From Maea johnstoni (Eukaryota > Annelida > Polychaeta > Spionida > Magelonidae), in the NCBI GenBank assembly GCA_963942565.1, contig OZ012695.1:11904048-11968047 (forward strand): DNA of 64,000 nt, written 5' to 3'. The notes below the pieces were generated by a model, which saw only the letters and a program-made list of their open reading frames with translations, had not been told where the DNA came from and did not search any database. The position numbers and the translations under genes are program-made. Below, in pieces: positions 23,191 to 35,570 of the stretch (position 1 is the first letter of the stretch; each line of letters begins with the position of its first letter).

Positions 23191-23711
23191 CAGGGACTTA
23201 GCCAGGACCTGTCTGGCCTGACTTTTGGACAGGCAGTGTTCTGAGAACATTCCTTTTCAACAGGCAAATATTTCTATGAGGAATTTTCAATTTACAATCT
23301 TTGATCATAGTAATCAAATCTTTTCCTAACAAACCATCTTCTAGGACATGGATGAAGTGTAGATGCACTTTTTGACAGAACAGACTAATTGCATCAGACA
23401 TCTAGATGGTATTTATAAGGATTTAAAGTAGCTGAGTGGCTATAAACTTGGACAGGCAGAAACTTTGGAATTGCTGTTTGAGTCAGGCATTTTAAAAATC
23501 CTGGCTAAGATTTGACAGGAAAAGCTCTCTCTGAAAGATTTCCATTTGTAACCTTTTGGGCGAATGAACATTTTTTATTCTTTTAAGACATGGCTAAAAT
23601 GATGGCGTATAGTTGGTATAAGGTTTTGAAATAGCCGAGTAGCTTAATCAGGATCCATTGGCAGAAATTTTGTTTCTGACAGACAATTTTAAAACGTTGG
23701 CTTAGATCCTG
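23191..23711. mobile_element. Two fused hAT-like MITE copies
   Basis: It starts CAGGGACTTAGCCAGGAC. A first right end occurs near 23500-23516 (ATCCTGGCTAAGAT). It is followed directly by the interior and right end of a second copy, which finishes CTTAGATCCTG at 23711. Both belong to the first subfamily (CAAACCATCTTCTAGG interior). Confidence 0.7.
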
Positions 23712-25432
23712 TATACTGTTGAACACACAATGTATGCGTCTGTTTATATATAGCGTACATAGCGTGTGGTTCCGCTTCGCTATTTATAAAAACGCTGTAC
23801 TTTTTTTTTTGTACATAGGGGCTGTCAGCGGCGGCTACCGTCGCTAACATAAAGATACGCTATGATGCAAAAACTCCCCAATTCGCTATATTTGGGCCAC
23901 GCGTCATATGTGTGTTCTACAGTTTATTGTTTGTGCTGCAGAGGTGAACAGGTTATAGCATCTATTCACATCATTTGTGATAGTGAATGCGTCTCCTACA
24001 CCCTACATATACAGTGTGTTATAGGCTTCAGTAAATAATTGATTGGCTAATGGGTCAAGCGTCTGAGAGAGTGGCTTGTTGAATGCAGATCTCCCCCTTT
24101 GACATTTCCGCCCTCTCTTGGGCCATACCAGCAATGCACTCTGACTCTATTGAGCCTAAGTGTGACTAGCCAATTGCTAGTGTGGGAGAAAATTGAGTAA
24201 CTCAATGGAAATTTTAAAGCACCGACTAAGTCATTTGCAACTTTCTTTCCCTGAGCTGGATTGGAAACTCCAAAGGGGAGAGCCTGAGTAGTCATTGATT
24301 TTGCCTCAGTCCACTCAGCTATATGGTGGTCATATATTAGAGGCTCCATTTTTCAGGATAGATATATCAATGTGTACCCTAAATGGTTATTGACATTGAA
24401 CTGCCCTAATATCTTCAAGACTGTGATGATTCATGACTTAAAGTCAACTGTGGACTTTCAAGTATAGCTTTAATCTGTGATAAATCTGTATTATAATTTT
24501 TCTTGCAATAGTGTTAATTAGACATGACCTTCTTATATGTTAATTAGAAATAGCAGCGTGTCCCTAATTTGTATCTGCCCTGTAGTGCAAATAATTTATG
24601 TTTTGAGCACTTTTTATCTGCCTTACAAATATTTTATCTGTTTTATCTGAGGACAGCCACTGTGCCAGCCCTTTCAACTTCAAATGGTGGCCTGTGTCCA
24701 CTTTGTACCAAATGCTTTTATTCCAGCTATTCATGGTAAAAAATATCCCCAAGAAAATGTTTTCTGCATCTGTGGTTTTATTGAATTTGAAGGACTGAAG
24801 ACGTGAATTTACAAGATATTGTTAATGTTAATCAAAGCACTATCAACAGCTCTCCTTCAAATATATTGTGAAAACCTTCTCAATTCCCAAGTTATTTTCT
24901 ATTAGTATTATAGACCCAGTCAACAATTTCTGAAAATTCTTAAGGATGAATGCAGGATATAGTATTCAGGCCATTTTGGGGTAATGCCAGTGTATGAATG
25001 TGTTAACTATCAGTCTGAAGTGATGACTGGTAATGCAAAAATGATACAAAGGTTTTCGAGTATTCTTATTGGTTGAAGTGAAAGAAGCCCAGTCCTGAGC
25101 ACTATTTATTTACTCAGATGTACAAACTGTGGTAGCAATCTAGGATGTTTATTTCCCGTAGATTACATTGGTGAAGTATGTAAACAGCAAAGTTGATGGA
25201 TTGGTGTGTGTTGTATAGACAGGGACTGCCCCCATGGCTGACTAGTCAGCACCGTTACCTGTTAGCTGCTTGTAGGTTGTAGACAGACAAATCTACCTCA
25301 ATTCTTTTAAGTGAAACTATATAAGAGTGGAAAATTTAGCACAAAAATACCTGACAACTGCTAATGATACTTAAACAATTAAAGCATGGCTGGCCTTTAA
25401 TTCCGTTACTTGCGAAGATGGTCTCAGTTTAA

Positions 25433-25655
25433 CCCATTAACACTCACAGCAGCCAAAATTGGCTGGACAATTTTGATGAAAACTTTCAACTGACAGCATA
25501 AAAGGGAAATTATTGGAATGAGAAATGTTGATTTGAACACTGCTGACAACTCTCCATGAAATATTTCGTAAAACACTTCTTGATTACCAAGTTATTGTCA
25601 AAAATATCATATATTCAGACAACACTTTCTCACCGAACCTCTAAGCATTAATGGG
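25433..25655. mobile_element. TTAA-flanked MITE (piggyBac-like, CCCATTAA ends)
   Basis: A 223-bp element between two TTAA tetramers (25429-25432 and 25656-25659), with inverted ends CCCATTAACACT and GCATTAATGGG. Isolated GAATGGGTTAA-type ends elsewhere in the window (for example near 29397, 33433 and 50395) look like relics of the same family. Confidence 0.65.
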
Positions 25656-25835
25656 TTAATAGGTCTGTTCTGAAATGTACAGGTAGTCGTAAATTCCTGG
25701 AAAATAACCTGCCATTAGTTCTTTCTAAATAGGATTGACCAGTGTCTCAGTATTAGGTCTATAAAAACTCAATCACAAAATTCCTGCCAGATTAAAATTT
25801 TTCTAATCCTTATACTCCAGTGGGGATTTAATGAC

Positions 25836-26065
25836 CAGGTAGTCATTTAGCCAGAGGTAGCAACAGTAACTACATATAATAGCCTAGAGTGCCAAAAAGG
25901 ACAATTTACACCTCGGAAGATGGTTTGTAAAGAAAAGATTAATTATTTGATCCCCCAAAAGGTCAATTGAAAATTCTACATAGAAATATTACTGGTCTAA
26001 AAAGCAGGTTTTAGGAAACTGCCTGTCTTAAAGACAGACTGGACAGGTCTTAGCTTAGGCCATAT
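25836..26065 (-). mobile_element. hAT-like MITE, decayed, reverse orientation
   Basis: It matches the first subfamily in reverse. The segments AAGATGGTTTGT, AGGAAACTGCCTGTC and GGACAGGTCTTAGC are recognisable. The ends are degenerate, so the boundaries are approximate. Confidence 0.6.
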
Positions 26066-26344
26066 AAATGCAAAGCAATGAGAAGCATACATGTTAGCTG
26101 ATATGCGTCATCATACACTTAAATGCAATGGCATGAACTTTCTAAATATGTGTATGTCAATCTGAATCCTATATATAATCACATTGTTTTCAAATATTTG
26201 AATTACACTTTGAAATGCATTTTGAAAATAATGACCAAAACATTAGCTGTCCTGGTGTGTGTTATTCAAGGATTCAAATGGCCTGATTGATTTATCATGC
26301 TTATGCTTGACCCGGTGTTTTGAAGCTATACTGACCAAAACACA

Positions 26345-27140
26345 TAGCTGTCCTGGTGTGTGTTATTGAGGGCTTGGGAGGACCTTAAGGTGCCCATGGG
26401 GCACCCTGCTGCCTTCATGCCCCGGCCCCCAGATATAGCACTGTTAGCTGTCCTGGTGTGTGTTATTGAGGGCTTGGGAGGACCTTAAGCTGCCCATGGG
26501 GCACCCTGCTGCCTTCATGCCCCGGCCCCCAGATATAGCACTGTTAGCTGTCCTGGTGTGTGTTATTGAGGGCTTGGGAGGACCTTAAGCTGCCCATGGG
26601 GCACCCTGCTGCCTTCATGCCCCGGCCCCCAGATATAGCACTGTTAGCTGTCCTGGTGTGTGTTATTGAGGGCTTGGGAGGACCTTAAGCTGCCCATGGG
26701 GCACCCTGCTGCCTTCATGCCCCGGCCCCCAGATATAGCACTGTTAGCTGTCCTGGTGTGTGTTATTGAGGGCTTGGGAGGACCTTAAGCTGCCCATGGG
26801 GCACCCTGCTGCCTTCATGCCCCGGCCCCCAGATATAGCACTGTTAGCTGTCCTGGTGTGTGTTATTGAGGGCTTGGGAGGACCTTAAGCTGCCCATGAG
26901 GCACCCTGCTGCCTTCATGCCCCGCCCCCCAGATATAGCACTGTTAGCTGTCCTGGTGTGTGTTATTGAGGGCTTGGGAGGACCTTAAGCTGCCCATGGG
27001 GCACCCTGCTGCCTTCATGCCCCGCCCCCCAGATATAGCACTGTTAGCTGTCCTGGTGTGTGTTATTGAGGGCTTGGGAGGACCTTAAGGTGCCCATGGG
27101 GCACCCTGCTGCCTTCATACCCTGGCCCCCAGATATAGCA
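26345..27140. repeat. 100-bp minisatellite, 8 copies
   Basis: Eight almost identical units with an exact 100-bp period, each containing TAGCTGTCCTGGTGTGTG and GCCCCGGCCCCCAGATATAG. Only a few sites vary between units. A diverged half unit precedes the array at about 26245. At ~55% GC it contrasts with the AT-rich surroundings. Confidence 0.97.
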
Positions 27141-30100
27141 TGTCATGGCCGTAGATAATGTCTAGCTGTCAGCTGTCCCAGGGTTATTCCTGGCCGACGG
27201 CTCTATATCATCATCATACTGTACATACACAGTCTGTAGGACAACTCATCCTCAGCTCAATGTCATGTGTGGTGCTCAAAAATATCCCCACACTCTGGTC
27301 AGGGATTGAAACTAACCCACTAATGCTTAAAGCAGACGGAACCAGCCTGATAATGTTATGTTTGATTATATCTTGCAGAAAATAATATTTGAAAATGTGA
27401 ATCAGATTAATGTAAACAGCAACTATCTGTCAAAATACATTTTGTATTGCAAGTATAATCATAGATCCAGACAACAATTTCTGGAGGAAGTGGTTTAAGG
27501 CTTCATCACAGGGCTAGCTGAAGTATTAGGCTTTATTCGGCTTCATTTTGTTATTATTTTTTTCGAGATTCATTTTGGTCATGGTTACGATGCATCTTTT
27601 TGTCATTTTTACCAGTACATTAAAGGGCACATTTGAGTTGACAGACAAGCCCTTTTCTGGTTAGAAATTAGCACCCTTAAAACTTTTCACAATATGACGG
27701 TATATGTATTTCCTGAACTTTAGTCTATTGAGTCCTGTAACCATCCCCTGTTTCTGCCATTCAGGGTCCGTGGTCTACCTTAATACAGTCAAACCTTCGG
27801 CAATGTAACAAAAGTAGGTGTGATCCATCTCTCATTGACTATGCATTGACACGCCGCAGATGTACCAGATTTGCGCTGGATGTAATAATATTCAGGTATT
27901 CAACCCTCGACTGTAACCTGGCTTAGTGTTATTATGTCGCGGCATTAAGGGGGCCGTGCCGGCGCTGTCTCCTTCATGAATACCCTCATTTGCTTAATAT
28001 CCATGTCCATCAGCTGTCATGTGGCGGCGACGGCCTGTTTTCCACATGGAGCTATTGATTTTTGGGGCTTCCCGCCTTATTCTGTTGAAAGGCTGCTGGT
28101 TACTCTAAGCCGTCAGCTCTCTGCTCAGCCTCCCAATCAACCCTTTCACCCCCACATAATTCAACGCTTATAGACGCAATCAATATACAGCCAACCAGAT
28201 TAACAGGGAAAATTTCAAACGAAAGTTGTCCCACTTTTTTCCAATAATGACTGTCTCTAAAGTCTTAGTGAGAAGTAGGTCTAGTATGTGAGTTATCCAC
28301 TAGGTTGCTGATTTAACCATCATATCTGAGTTAGTGAGTAAGCGGGCTAAGTCTTACTGCCAGCAGCGGAGGCATTTGGAAACACTCACGTCTGCAGCCC
28401 TCCAATATACAATGATGTCCTTAAAGAGCTCAGCGCTACAATTGAAGCTGCTAGTGTTTTATTGTGAGCTAGAGATGACTTAAAGCAAGTTAACATGCAG
28501 GACTTATTTGCACTTTATATATATTGCCTTTTGTGAGGTGTTCACAAGTATGTTCAAGTTTGAAGAATGGGGCCCTTTGGTAGCTAGAGTGGCTGATTTC
28601 TGTGTTGTTTGAATTGTTATGTTTTCTGCCACACCATGGCTAAATTGTAACATGTCAGAAGAAACATGAGTTCTCAGAGGCAATGCCGTTGACTAATCCC
28701 AAGTCACTGGCAACCTGCACTTATCCCTAAAGCTGGACAGTTTTCTATGGTATAAGCAGACCCACATCTGAAATAATCATTATGTGACAAATAATGATTG
28801 TTTACAATCTTTTGTCACTAATAGTAATTTTGAGATGTAGATTATTAAGATATGTAATTTGAAGTCTGACAGTAATGAATAATTTCAGATTAAGTAAAGA
28901 ATTTTTTGCTGAATATGAGTTATTTGAAATAATTCTTTTTAGACGTAACTCTATTCTTCATTCCTCATCTTTAGGTTAGGTGAGTCACAATCTTGGTGAG
29001 CACACTTAGTGTGCGTGAATGGGTCAAATTATACATACCTAGATATCTCCCTGACAATTAAGGCTTGTCTGAACCTGAAGATGAGTCATGTGTTGGGTTT
29101 TGATCATTGTTTCTCTTTAGAATAATTTCCAGAAGTTGCTCTGTCCACAAAGATATTACCAAAGTATTAGCCTAGCCATATTTTGACACACTAGAGACAT
29201 AGATAGGTTAAATCATACCTAAAAAGGCCTGACTATTTTTGGGTCAAAAGCTTCTTTAGGGAACATTTGAAGCAGCATTGTTCATGAGAAGACTTTCCTC
29301 CATATTTTATATCAAATAATAGTGATTCCCAATATTGATAAGTTTGAGAACTCTAGACACAGTGTCACACTGTTCTTTAGGTGGCGCTCTTGCCATGAAT
29401 GGGTTAACACATGGGCTTTAGTACTCTTCTGTCTAGCCTGTCTATTTATTGCCAGAGCAATGTCTGCTTTATGTGTCACTGGCAGTTAAAGGTCTGGTGC
29501 GCTGTGCAGATGCTTCTTTTATGGATGTATTTGTCTCCTCCATTCTCTCCAGTTTAGGTGGCTGATGGAGTTAATTTGTGAAAATATGGTCATTTCCAGT
29601 ATTTCACTTACGTAAAAGCCAACATCATTTCCCTCATTCAGACCAACTGTGACTGTCTAGGCCATCACTGAGCAGAGTAAGAGACCATCCAATACAGATG
29701 CTCTTACAGGTTTGCACACAAGTGGGACATGCATTTTGGGTATCAAATGTCAGCAGATTTGCTTGATATTTTGCATATGTATAGCTTAGAGTATTGCATA
29801 TTCAAGCTCACATTTTTCCAGTTTTTACATATCATGTAATTTTTTTTGAAAGTTGGAATGTACACTTTTTTCTCATTTGCATAAAAAGTCTGAAAGAAAT
29901 GTCCAAGAAATCTTTTTTTATTTTTGAATTTTTTTTTATTCATTTTCTTACCCAAGAAATCTTACACCCTGCTGTCAGGGTACTTTGGTTATTTCCTATT
30001 AAAATTCTTTTCAGGCAATGTATCAATTGGACATTATCTGGATCCATGATACATCTGCTAATAACTAAATCATAAAAGGTAAAGTCACTAAATATTATTT

Positions 30101-31231
30101 TTGTGTGTTCTCACTACGTGAGTGCACACTTACATTTTGTTCACCCTGGCTCAATGTCGTATCTCCCCGAATTCGTTTCGCTGTCCTAAGTACCATTCTA
30201 CTTATTACAAGTGCCATTACCCTTTCATCTTCCACGGCACCGCGACATTCAAAATGACGTTTTTTGTACAGTTTTTTTTATTATTTTTGTTCACTTACCG
30301 GTTTTGTTTTGGCTTCCGATATTCTTTTCTGTTGTTCATTTTTTTGTTTATGTGGCTTATAGTCACGTAGTTTGGCACTTATTTGCCGCATGCTTTCATC
30401 TTTATCGGCAGCATCCATCTTTTGGCTCCCGATGCTCAGTTCGCCGATTTCTTATTTGGTGTCATCTGTATGTGCCGCGGCTTAAGCCGCCGTACCTATT
30501 TTGTCTGAATCGGTCGTCCGGTCGTTTTTCGAACGATTGATATTTCTTTATTCCTGACATAATAAATTCAATAAACATAATAATTAGACTAAATGGATGT
30601 CAGGGAATAAGAATATCAACTTCGTTTTTCAAAATTAATTTATTTTGTTGCTGAAACGATCGTTGTAAAACAAGTGCAAAGGAAATTGCTTCGCACGTGT
30701 TTAGATCCGCCATTTTGAAAACGGCAGATTTTGCGGTCTCCTCTCTGCACTTTAAACGATCCAAATAAATACTTCCCGTGGTTGGATCGTAATGAATAAA
30801 ACATTTCCTGAAAGCCAAGACACATATCTATCTAACAATGTCAATTTTATATTTGTTTATTCGGCGATTGATATAATAGAGTCATGATTCGAAATAGGTG
30901 CATTGCTTACGGCCTACGGATTTCGAAATCGAATTTGCCGTAAACAATACCGGATCTTATTTTCACTAAATTTACAATGTCAGTCCACTACAAATTCTCT
31001 TTGCGATCATGTTCAGAAAAGAACAAAAATGTTGATAAGAGAAGAACACACCAGCTGACGCTGACAGCGTTCTTTCTTGTTTTCTTTGGTTCTGACAAAT
31101 ATTTGGCAATCAGCATGTTTTCTTTATGCAGATATCACAAATTTCACCATTCCTTATCTACAGTGCTACAGGCATATAAAGGGTAAGGCAGAAGGGCACT
31201 TTATGATATTAAGGCAAGAGTCTAGTCTTTA

Positions 31232-31430
31232 TCCTTCTGGTGGCTAATTTGGCCATAACAAAATGAGGCAAAACAACTGAAACATTACTGAAACCCTGGC
31301 ATATGGGTACTCATCTGAGAGTACTCAGTGAGATCTTTCCAGTGAATACCAGTATGACAGGGTTTAGATTGTATTCAAAACTCTTTGCGTCATTGTGCTT
31401 TGGGTGAAATTAGCATCAGCATTGGAAGTG
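31232..31430. mobile_element. piggyBac-like MITE copy
   Basis: Same family as 5142-5345, with TGGTGGCTAATTTGGCC near the left and CATTGGAAG at the right. TTAA is intact on the right (31431-31434). On the left it has changed to TTAT. Confidence 0.65.
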
Positions 31431-31852
31431 TTAATGGTCAATACCAGCAAAGCACAGCCATTTCCTATATGGATATTCAACTGCATGGGTCTTCTCTATA
31501 TTCTCTCTGTAATTTACTTCAAAGTCAGAAGCATGACCTTCAAATCAATGGTGACTGCCACCAGCTCTTGACACCCTGTGTTCCTTAATAGATTCATTAC
31601 ACAGCTTCAAGCGCTCTTAAACTTCAAAGGCAAACACAATACAGACATTTTAAGACCAGTGAGAGCACTGGCACTTAATCTTCTTTGGATAGATCTTCCA
31701 CTGTTCTCTCTCTGCAAGGCCTAAAATAGTGTCCATTTCCTGTGTCTTCCCCAACCCCCTCCACCCCTTCCTCAAACGCAAATAAATAATGAGGAGGGTA
31801 CATAGACAGGATCTGATGTAACCGTTGTGTCAGTGATATTTCATTCAGGCTA

Positions 31853-32545
31853 GTGCACACAAAAAATATGGGGCTCAAAAACTTGTCAAAAGTTTGTCAT
31901 ATTGACAAGTTTTGGGTCGTCATTTCGATGGTGCCCAAAACGACGAGTTTACGTTTGTCAAGACGAGTTTCTGTGGCAAAACTTGTCAAAAGGTCGTCAA
32001 GTAGAACAAGGCAATATATGTCGGTTTCAAATTATTTTTATTTCTTTCCCCAAAAAAACGCCAAAAAAGGACACAATAAAAATTACTGACCCAAAAGTTC
32101 AATACTGGATCTTGCAGTGGCAAATTGGAGATATATGCACATTTATAAACTAATTTTGACAAAAAAGAAAACAATAATTCCACATTTGAAAATATGCTTC
32201 ACATTGCACTCAAAACATTCCTAAAATACCTGCATGTCCAAAATAGTCAGTTTGTTTAATATGTTATTGGAAAAATAATGCAAGATGGATCATATTTAAG
32301 TAGATATTGAATGGATATGAAATACAGTACATGTAATTACTTTGATTCAGCTCCTTTGTCATCCATTAGAGCCTCGTTCTGAGTTGAGCAGTGCATTATG
32401 GGATACGTACTTGACGACCTTTTGACTAGTTTTCAACAACCCACTTTGCAGGGTTGTCAAAAACTCGTCAGCGTGCTTGACAAGCCTTAACTTGTCAATA
32501 TGACAAGGTTTTGACAAGAAAAAACTTGTCACATTTTTTGTGTGT
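31853..32545. mobile_element. MITE with CACACAAAAAAT ends and ACTTGTCA subrepeats
   Basis: The left end GTGCACACAAAAAATATG and right end CACATTTTTTGTGTGT are inverted. GGCTA occurs on both flanks (31848-31852 and 32546-32550) and may be a 5-bp target duplication. Both arms hold many inverted copies of ACTTGTCAA and TTGACAAG, so the arms can fold back on themselves. There is no ORF. The superfamily is uncertain. Confidence 0.7.
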
Positions 32546-32627
32546 GGCTACTAGGCCTTTTGTTAATGTCATTGCATATTAATTACATTATATAGTGCAC
32601 ACATTGCATAGTGTACAGGTCAAGGTT

Positions 32628-32790
32628 CCTAGCCAGGATTCACCATTGGAATTACATTGAGGTGAAAATATTCAATTGTTTTTGCTGGAAATTGACTTTT
32701 ATCAGAATTCCTCACAAAAAATTGGTCACCCTTTGGTGTGATTTTTGAGGGTTTGGATGTCGAAATGATAACCAGAATCATATACCCCTG
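32628..32790 (-). mobile_element. hAT-like MITE fragment
   Basis: A reverse-orientation second-subfamily fragment. It has CTAGCCAGGATT at one end, and GAGGGTTTGG followed by TGTCGAAATGATA near the other. No intact ends or target duplication. Confidence 0.5.
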
Positions 32791-33059
32791 TAAGTACTGC
32801 GGCCCTGTGCATGCCTATAGGTAATTAGGGCATGCATGGTATGCTATCTGCTCATGCTCTTGCCCTCATAAGGAAGTTGTTGGAGCATTGACCCATTTAT
32901 GCTTGAGGTGCCTAAAAAGCTGTGAAAATTGCTACAGCAAGTTGATTTGCACATTGTCAGGTGGTGCCTAGTAAAGAAACAAAAATGTAGGTAATGTTTG
33001 CACAGTTTTAGCCAAGTGCAATTGGACTCACTCTGACTCTTCTTAACCAATGTTTCTCA

Positions 33060-33215
33060 CCATGTACTGCCAATGGTCCTGGGTTCAAATATGACTCTAG
33101 GCAGGTGAGAATAAAGTTACCAGTGACTTGTGGTTAGTTAGTGTCCCTTCCCGATATGTTGCTTTTCCTTCATCACATATAACTGGTTAGTCACAATTTA
33201 GATTTGATCCACATA
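33060..33215 (+). mobile_element. tRNA-type SINE copy
   Basis: A box-B-like GGGTTCAAATATGACTC at about 33089 is followed by the body AAAGTTACCAGTGACTTGTG and a later ACTGGTTAGTCACAA. Similar bodies occur at 38320-38475 and 59865-60060. The shared order of box B, GTTACxAGTGACTTGxGG and TTTCCTxCACCA suggests a tRNA-derived SINE family. Confidence 0.55.
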
Positions 33216-34036
33216 CATTCCTGATGCTCTGCTTGACAAATGGCATATGGGGCTAACAATGTAATCTTGGACAATAATTTTGGAATGAATCAAACATTTC
33301 CAAAATATTTGAGGAAGAAAGTTTTAAGTTGAATTCTGATTATCATTCTGCATCAGGTATTTTCAAAACTATGCTCTCACCTGAAAAAAAATCACAAAAT
33401 TGTCAATTTGATTTTTGGCCGATGCAAACATTGATGGGTTAATATGGCAGAAAAAGTGGTGTTTAAGGAAACTTGTTGATTTATTGTTCCACCCAAGTAG
33501 GAAGCTAGTTGTTTTCTCAGTCTGCACAGTCTCCACTGGGTGTTCCTATGTCTATTTACTAGCTACACTGCCAGGAATAGCTCAGGTGACAACATCAATT
33601 CATCCTGGCACCAGCGAACATTTCACAGAGCATCTCAACTCCCACAGTGGAGTGACACCTGTAAACACAGAGTCAACTCTGCAGCATGGCCTAGCAAACA
33701 TTTTTCAGCCCTGGATATAACTGTTTTTATGCAATAAATTATCCCATTAATGCTAAAGAGTTTCTCTCTAGAAATTGGTGTCTGGATCTGTGCTGCTTTT
33801 GATAATAACTATGAAATTAGCATAAATTAACATAATATTTTAAGGAAAGTTTTTTTTTGGGGGGGAGGGGGGTTCTGGCCAACAGTTGTTCGTCAAACAC
33901 TTTCTTAAAAATGCTCTGTTCGAAAAGATATCACTTAAATATCCAAGTGTTTTGGGCACTGTGAGCATTAACAGATTTAATGGAGTTTCTGGGTAATACA
34001 TGCTTCTATGCATGCATGAGATGGAGACCCGTGGAG

Positions 34037-34665
34037 TGACCATTGGATAGGCCTATTATGCTTGGTAAGGAATAAATGCATAGGGTCAAGTGACCATTAG
34101 AACAGACCTGTTACAGAATAAATGTATAGGTCAAGTGACCATTAGAACAGACCTGTTACAGAATAAATGTATAGGTCAAGTGACCATTAGAACAGACCTG
34201 TTACAGAATAAATGTATAGGTCAAGTGACCATTAGAACAGACCTGTTACAGAATAAATGTATAGGTCAAGTGACCATTAGAACAGACCTGTTAGGGAATA
34301 AATGTATAGGTCAAGTGACCATCGGAATAGACCTGTTAGGGAATAAATGTATAGGTCAAGTGACCATCCGAATAGACCTGTTACGGAATAAATGTATAGG
34401 TCAAGTGACCATTAGAACAGACCTGTTACAGAATAAATGTATAGGTCAAGTGACCATCGGAATAGACCTGTTACGGAATAAATGTATAGGTCAAGTGACC
34501 ATTAGAACAGACCTGTTACAGAATAAATGTATAGGTCAAGTGACCATCGGAATAGACCTGTTAGGGAATAAATGTATAAGGTCAAGTGACCATCGGAATA
34601 GACCTGTTAGGGAATAAATGTATAAGGTCAAGTGACCATCGGAATAGACCTGTTAGGGAGTTGAG
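34037..34665. repeat. 45-bp minisatellite, ~13 copies
   Basis: Units of 45 bp (GGTCAAGTGACCATTAGAAC... ending AATAAATGTATA) run from 34084, preceded by one or two diverged units. Two unit types alternate: one with ATTAGAACAGACCTGTTACAG and one with ATCGGAATAGACCTGTTAGGG. Because 45 is a multiple of three, a long frame stays open, but it is not a gene. GGTCAAGTGACC contains a near-palindrome with GGTCA half-sites. Confidence 0.95.
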
Positions 34666-35397
34666 TGACCATTGATGGCATCTTGGGATTTTCCGGTGAA
34701 TGATCAGGTCTGCTAGGGAATGAATGCATAGGGTTGTGTCCAAGTGTACAACTACAAGTGACTCTTGATAAAATGGAAGCAGATTACCTGGCATGGTCTG
34801 CAATAACCAAAATGTTCAATTAAAGCATGGTAGGGCTTATTGGTTGGGCTACGGGGCTGAACATGTTACAAGTCCTTTAAGTATTTCATTAGAATCTTAT
34901 TAGGGCTTAATATGGTACTCGATACAATACCAAATTTCATTTCATAAGGTACATTATGCCAATACTGCTTAACGGTATCATATTGACTTGCCTGTGATGT
35001 GGACACCTCTGCGCAAAGGCAATCAGCTATTTATTTGCCAAATTTACAACCTGGCATGCATGCAGTATATTGTTGAAAATAGCTTTAAGATAGTGTATTG
35101 TCAAGGAGATATCTATATAATGAATCATGTCATGATACTTTTACAGCTGCCAATCCCTAAACTTTATTAGAGTTGATTGTGCGTGTGTTATTGATGGACC
35201 CTGCTTGCATATGGTCCTGGGAGTTTCCAATGATAATTAAGAGTCGCTGTTCTTCTGTGTGCTGTCTATATGTTCTTATGGTCTGTCTGAGGACATTCAT
35301 CTGCACTTGAGAGCACTTTATAGCACAGGATATTATCCCATTGAACATGTCTTGGGTTCCTCTTGAAAATGATATGAAACTTATGAAGATAACTTAA

Positions 35398-35570
35398 CCC
35401 TTCCAATGCTGAGGCTACTTTCATCCAAAGCACAAGCACACAAAGATTTTGAAATTCATCTAAACCCTGTCATGTTGGTATTCATTCATTGGATAGCTCT
35501 TGTTGAGTACTCTCAGATGAGTACCCAATCAGTCCCATATGCCAGGGTTTAGCCACCAGCAGCGTAAGGG
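35398..35570 (-). mobile_element. piggyBac-like MITE copy
   Basis: Reverse-orientation copy between exact TTAA tetramers (35394-35397 and 35571-35574), with ends CCCTTCCAATGCTGAGGC and CCACCAGCAGCGTAAGGG. Confidence 0.75.

Noticed and set aside
30122-30540. Overlapping hydrophobic frames of 82 and 109 codons
   Set aside because: Phe-rich composition reflects T-rich sequence. No recognisable domain or splice pattern was found.
34090-34617. 175-codon frame with 15-residue repeats
   Set aside because: The period of 45 bp keeps any frame open. The unit ends and type changes show a non-coding minisatellite.
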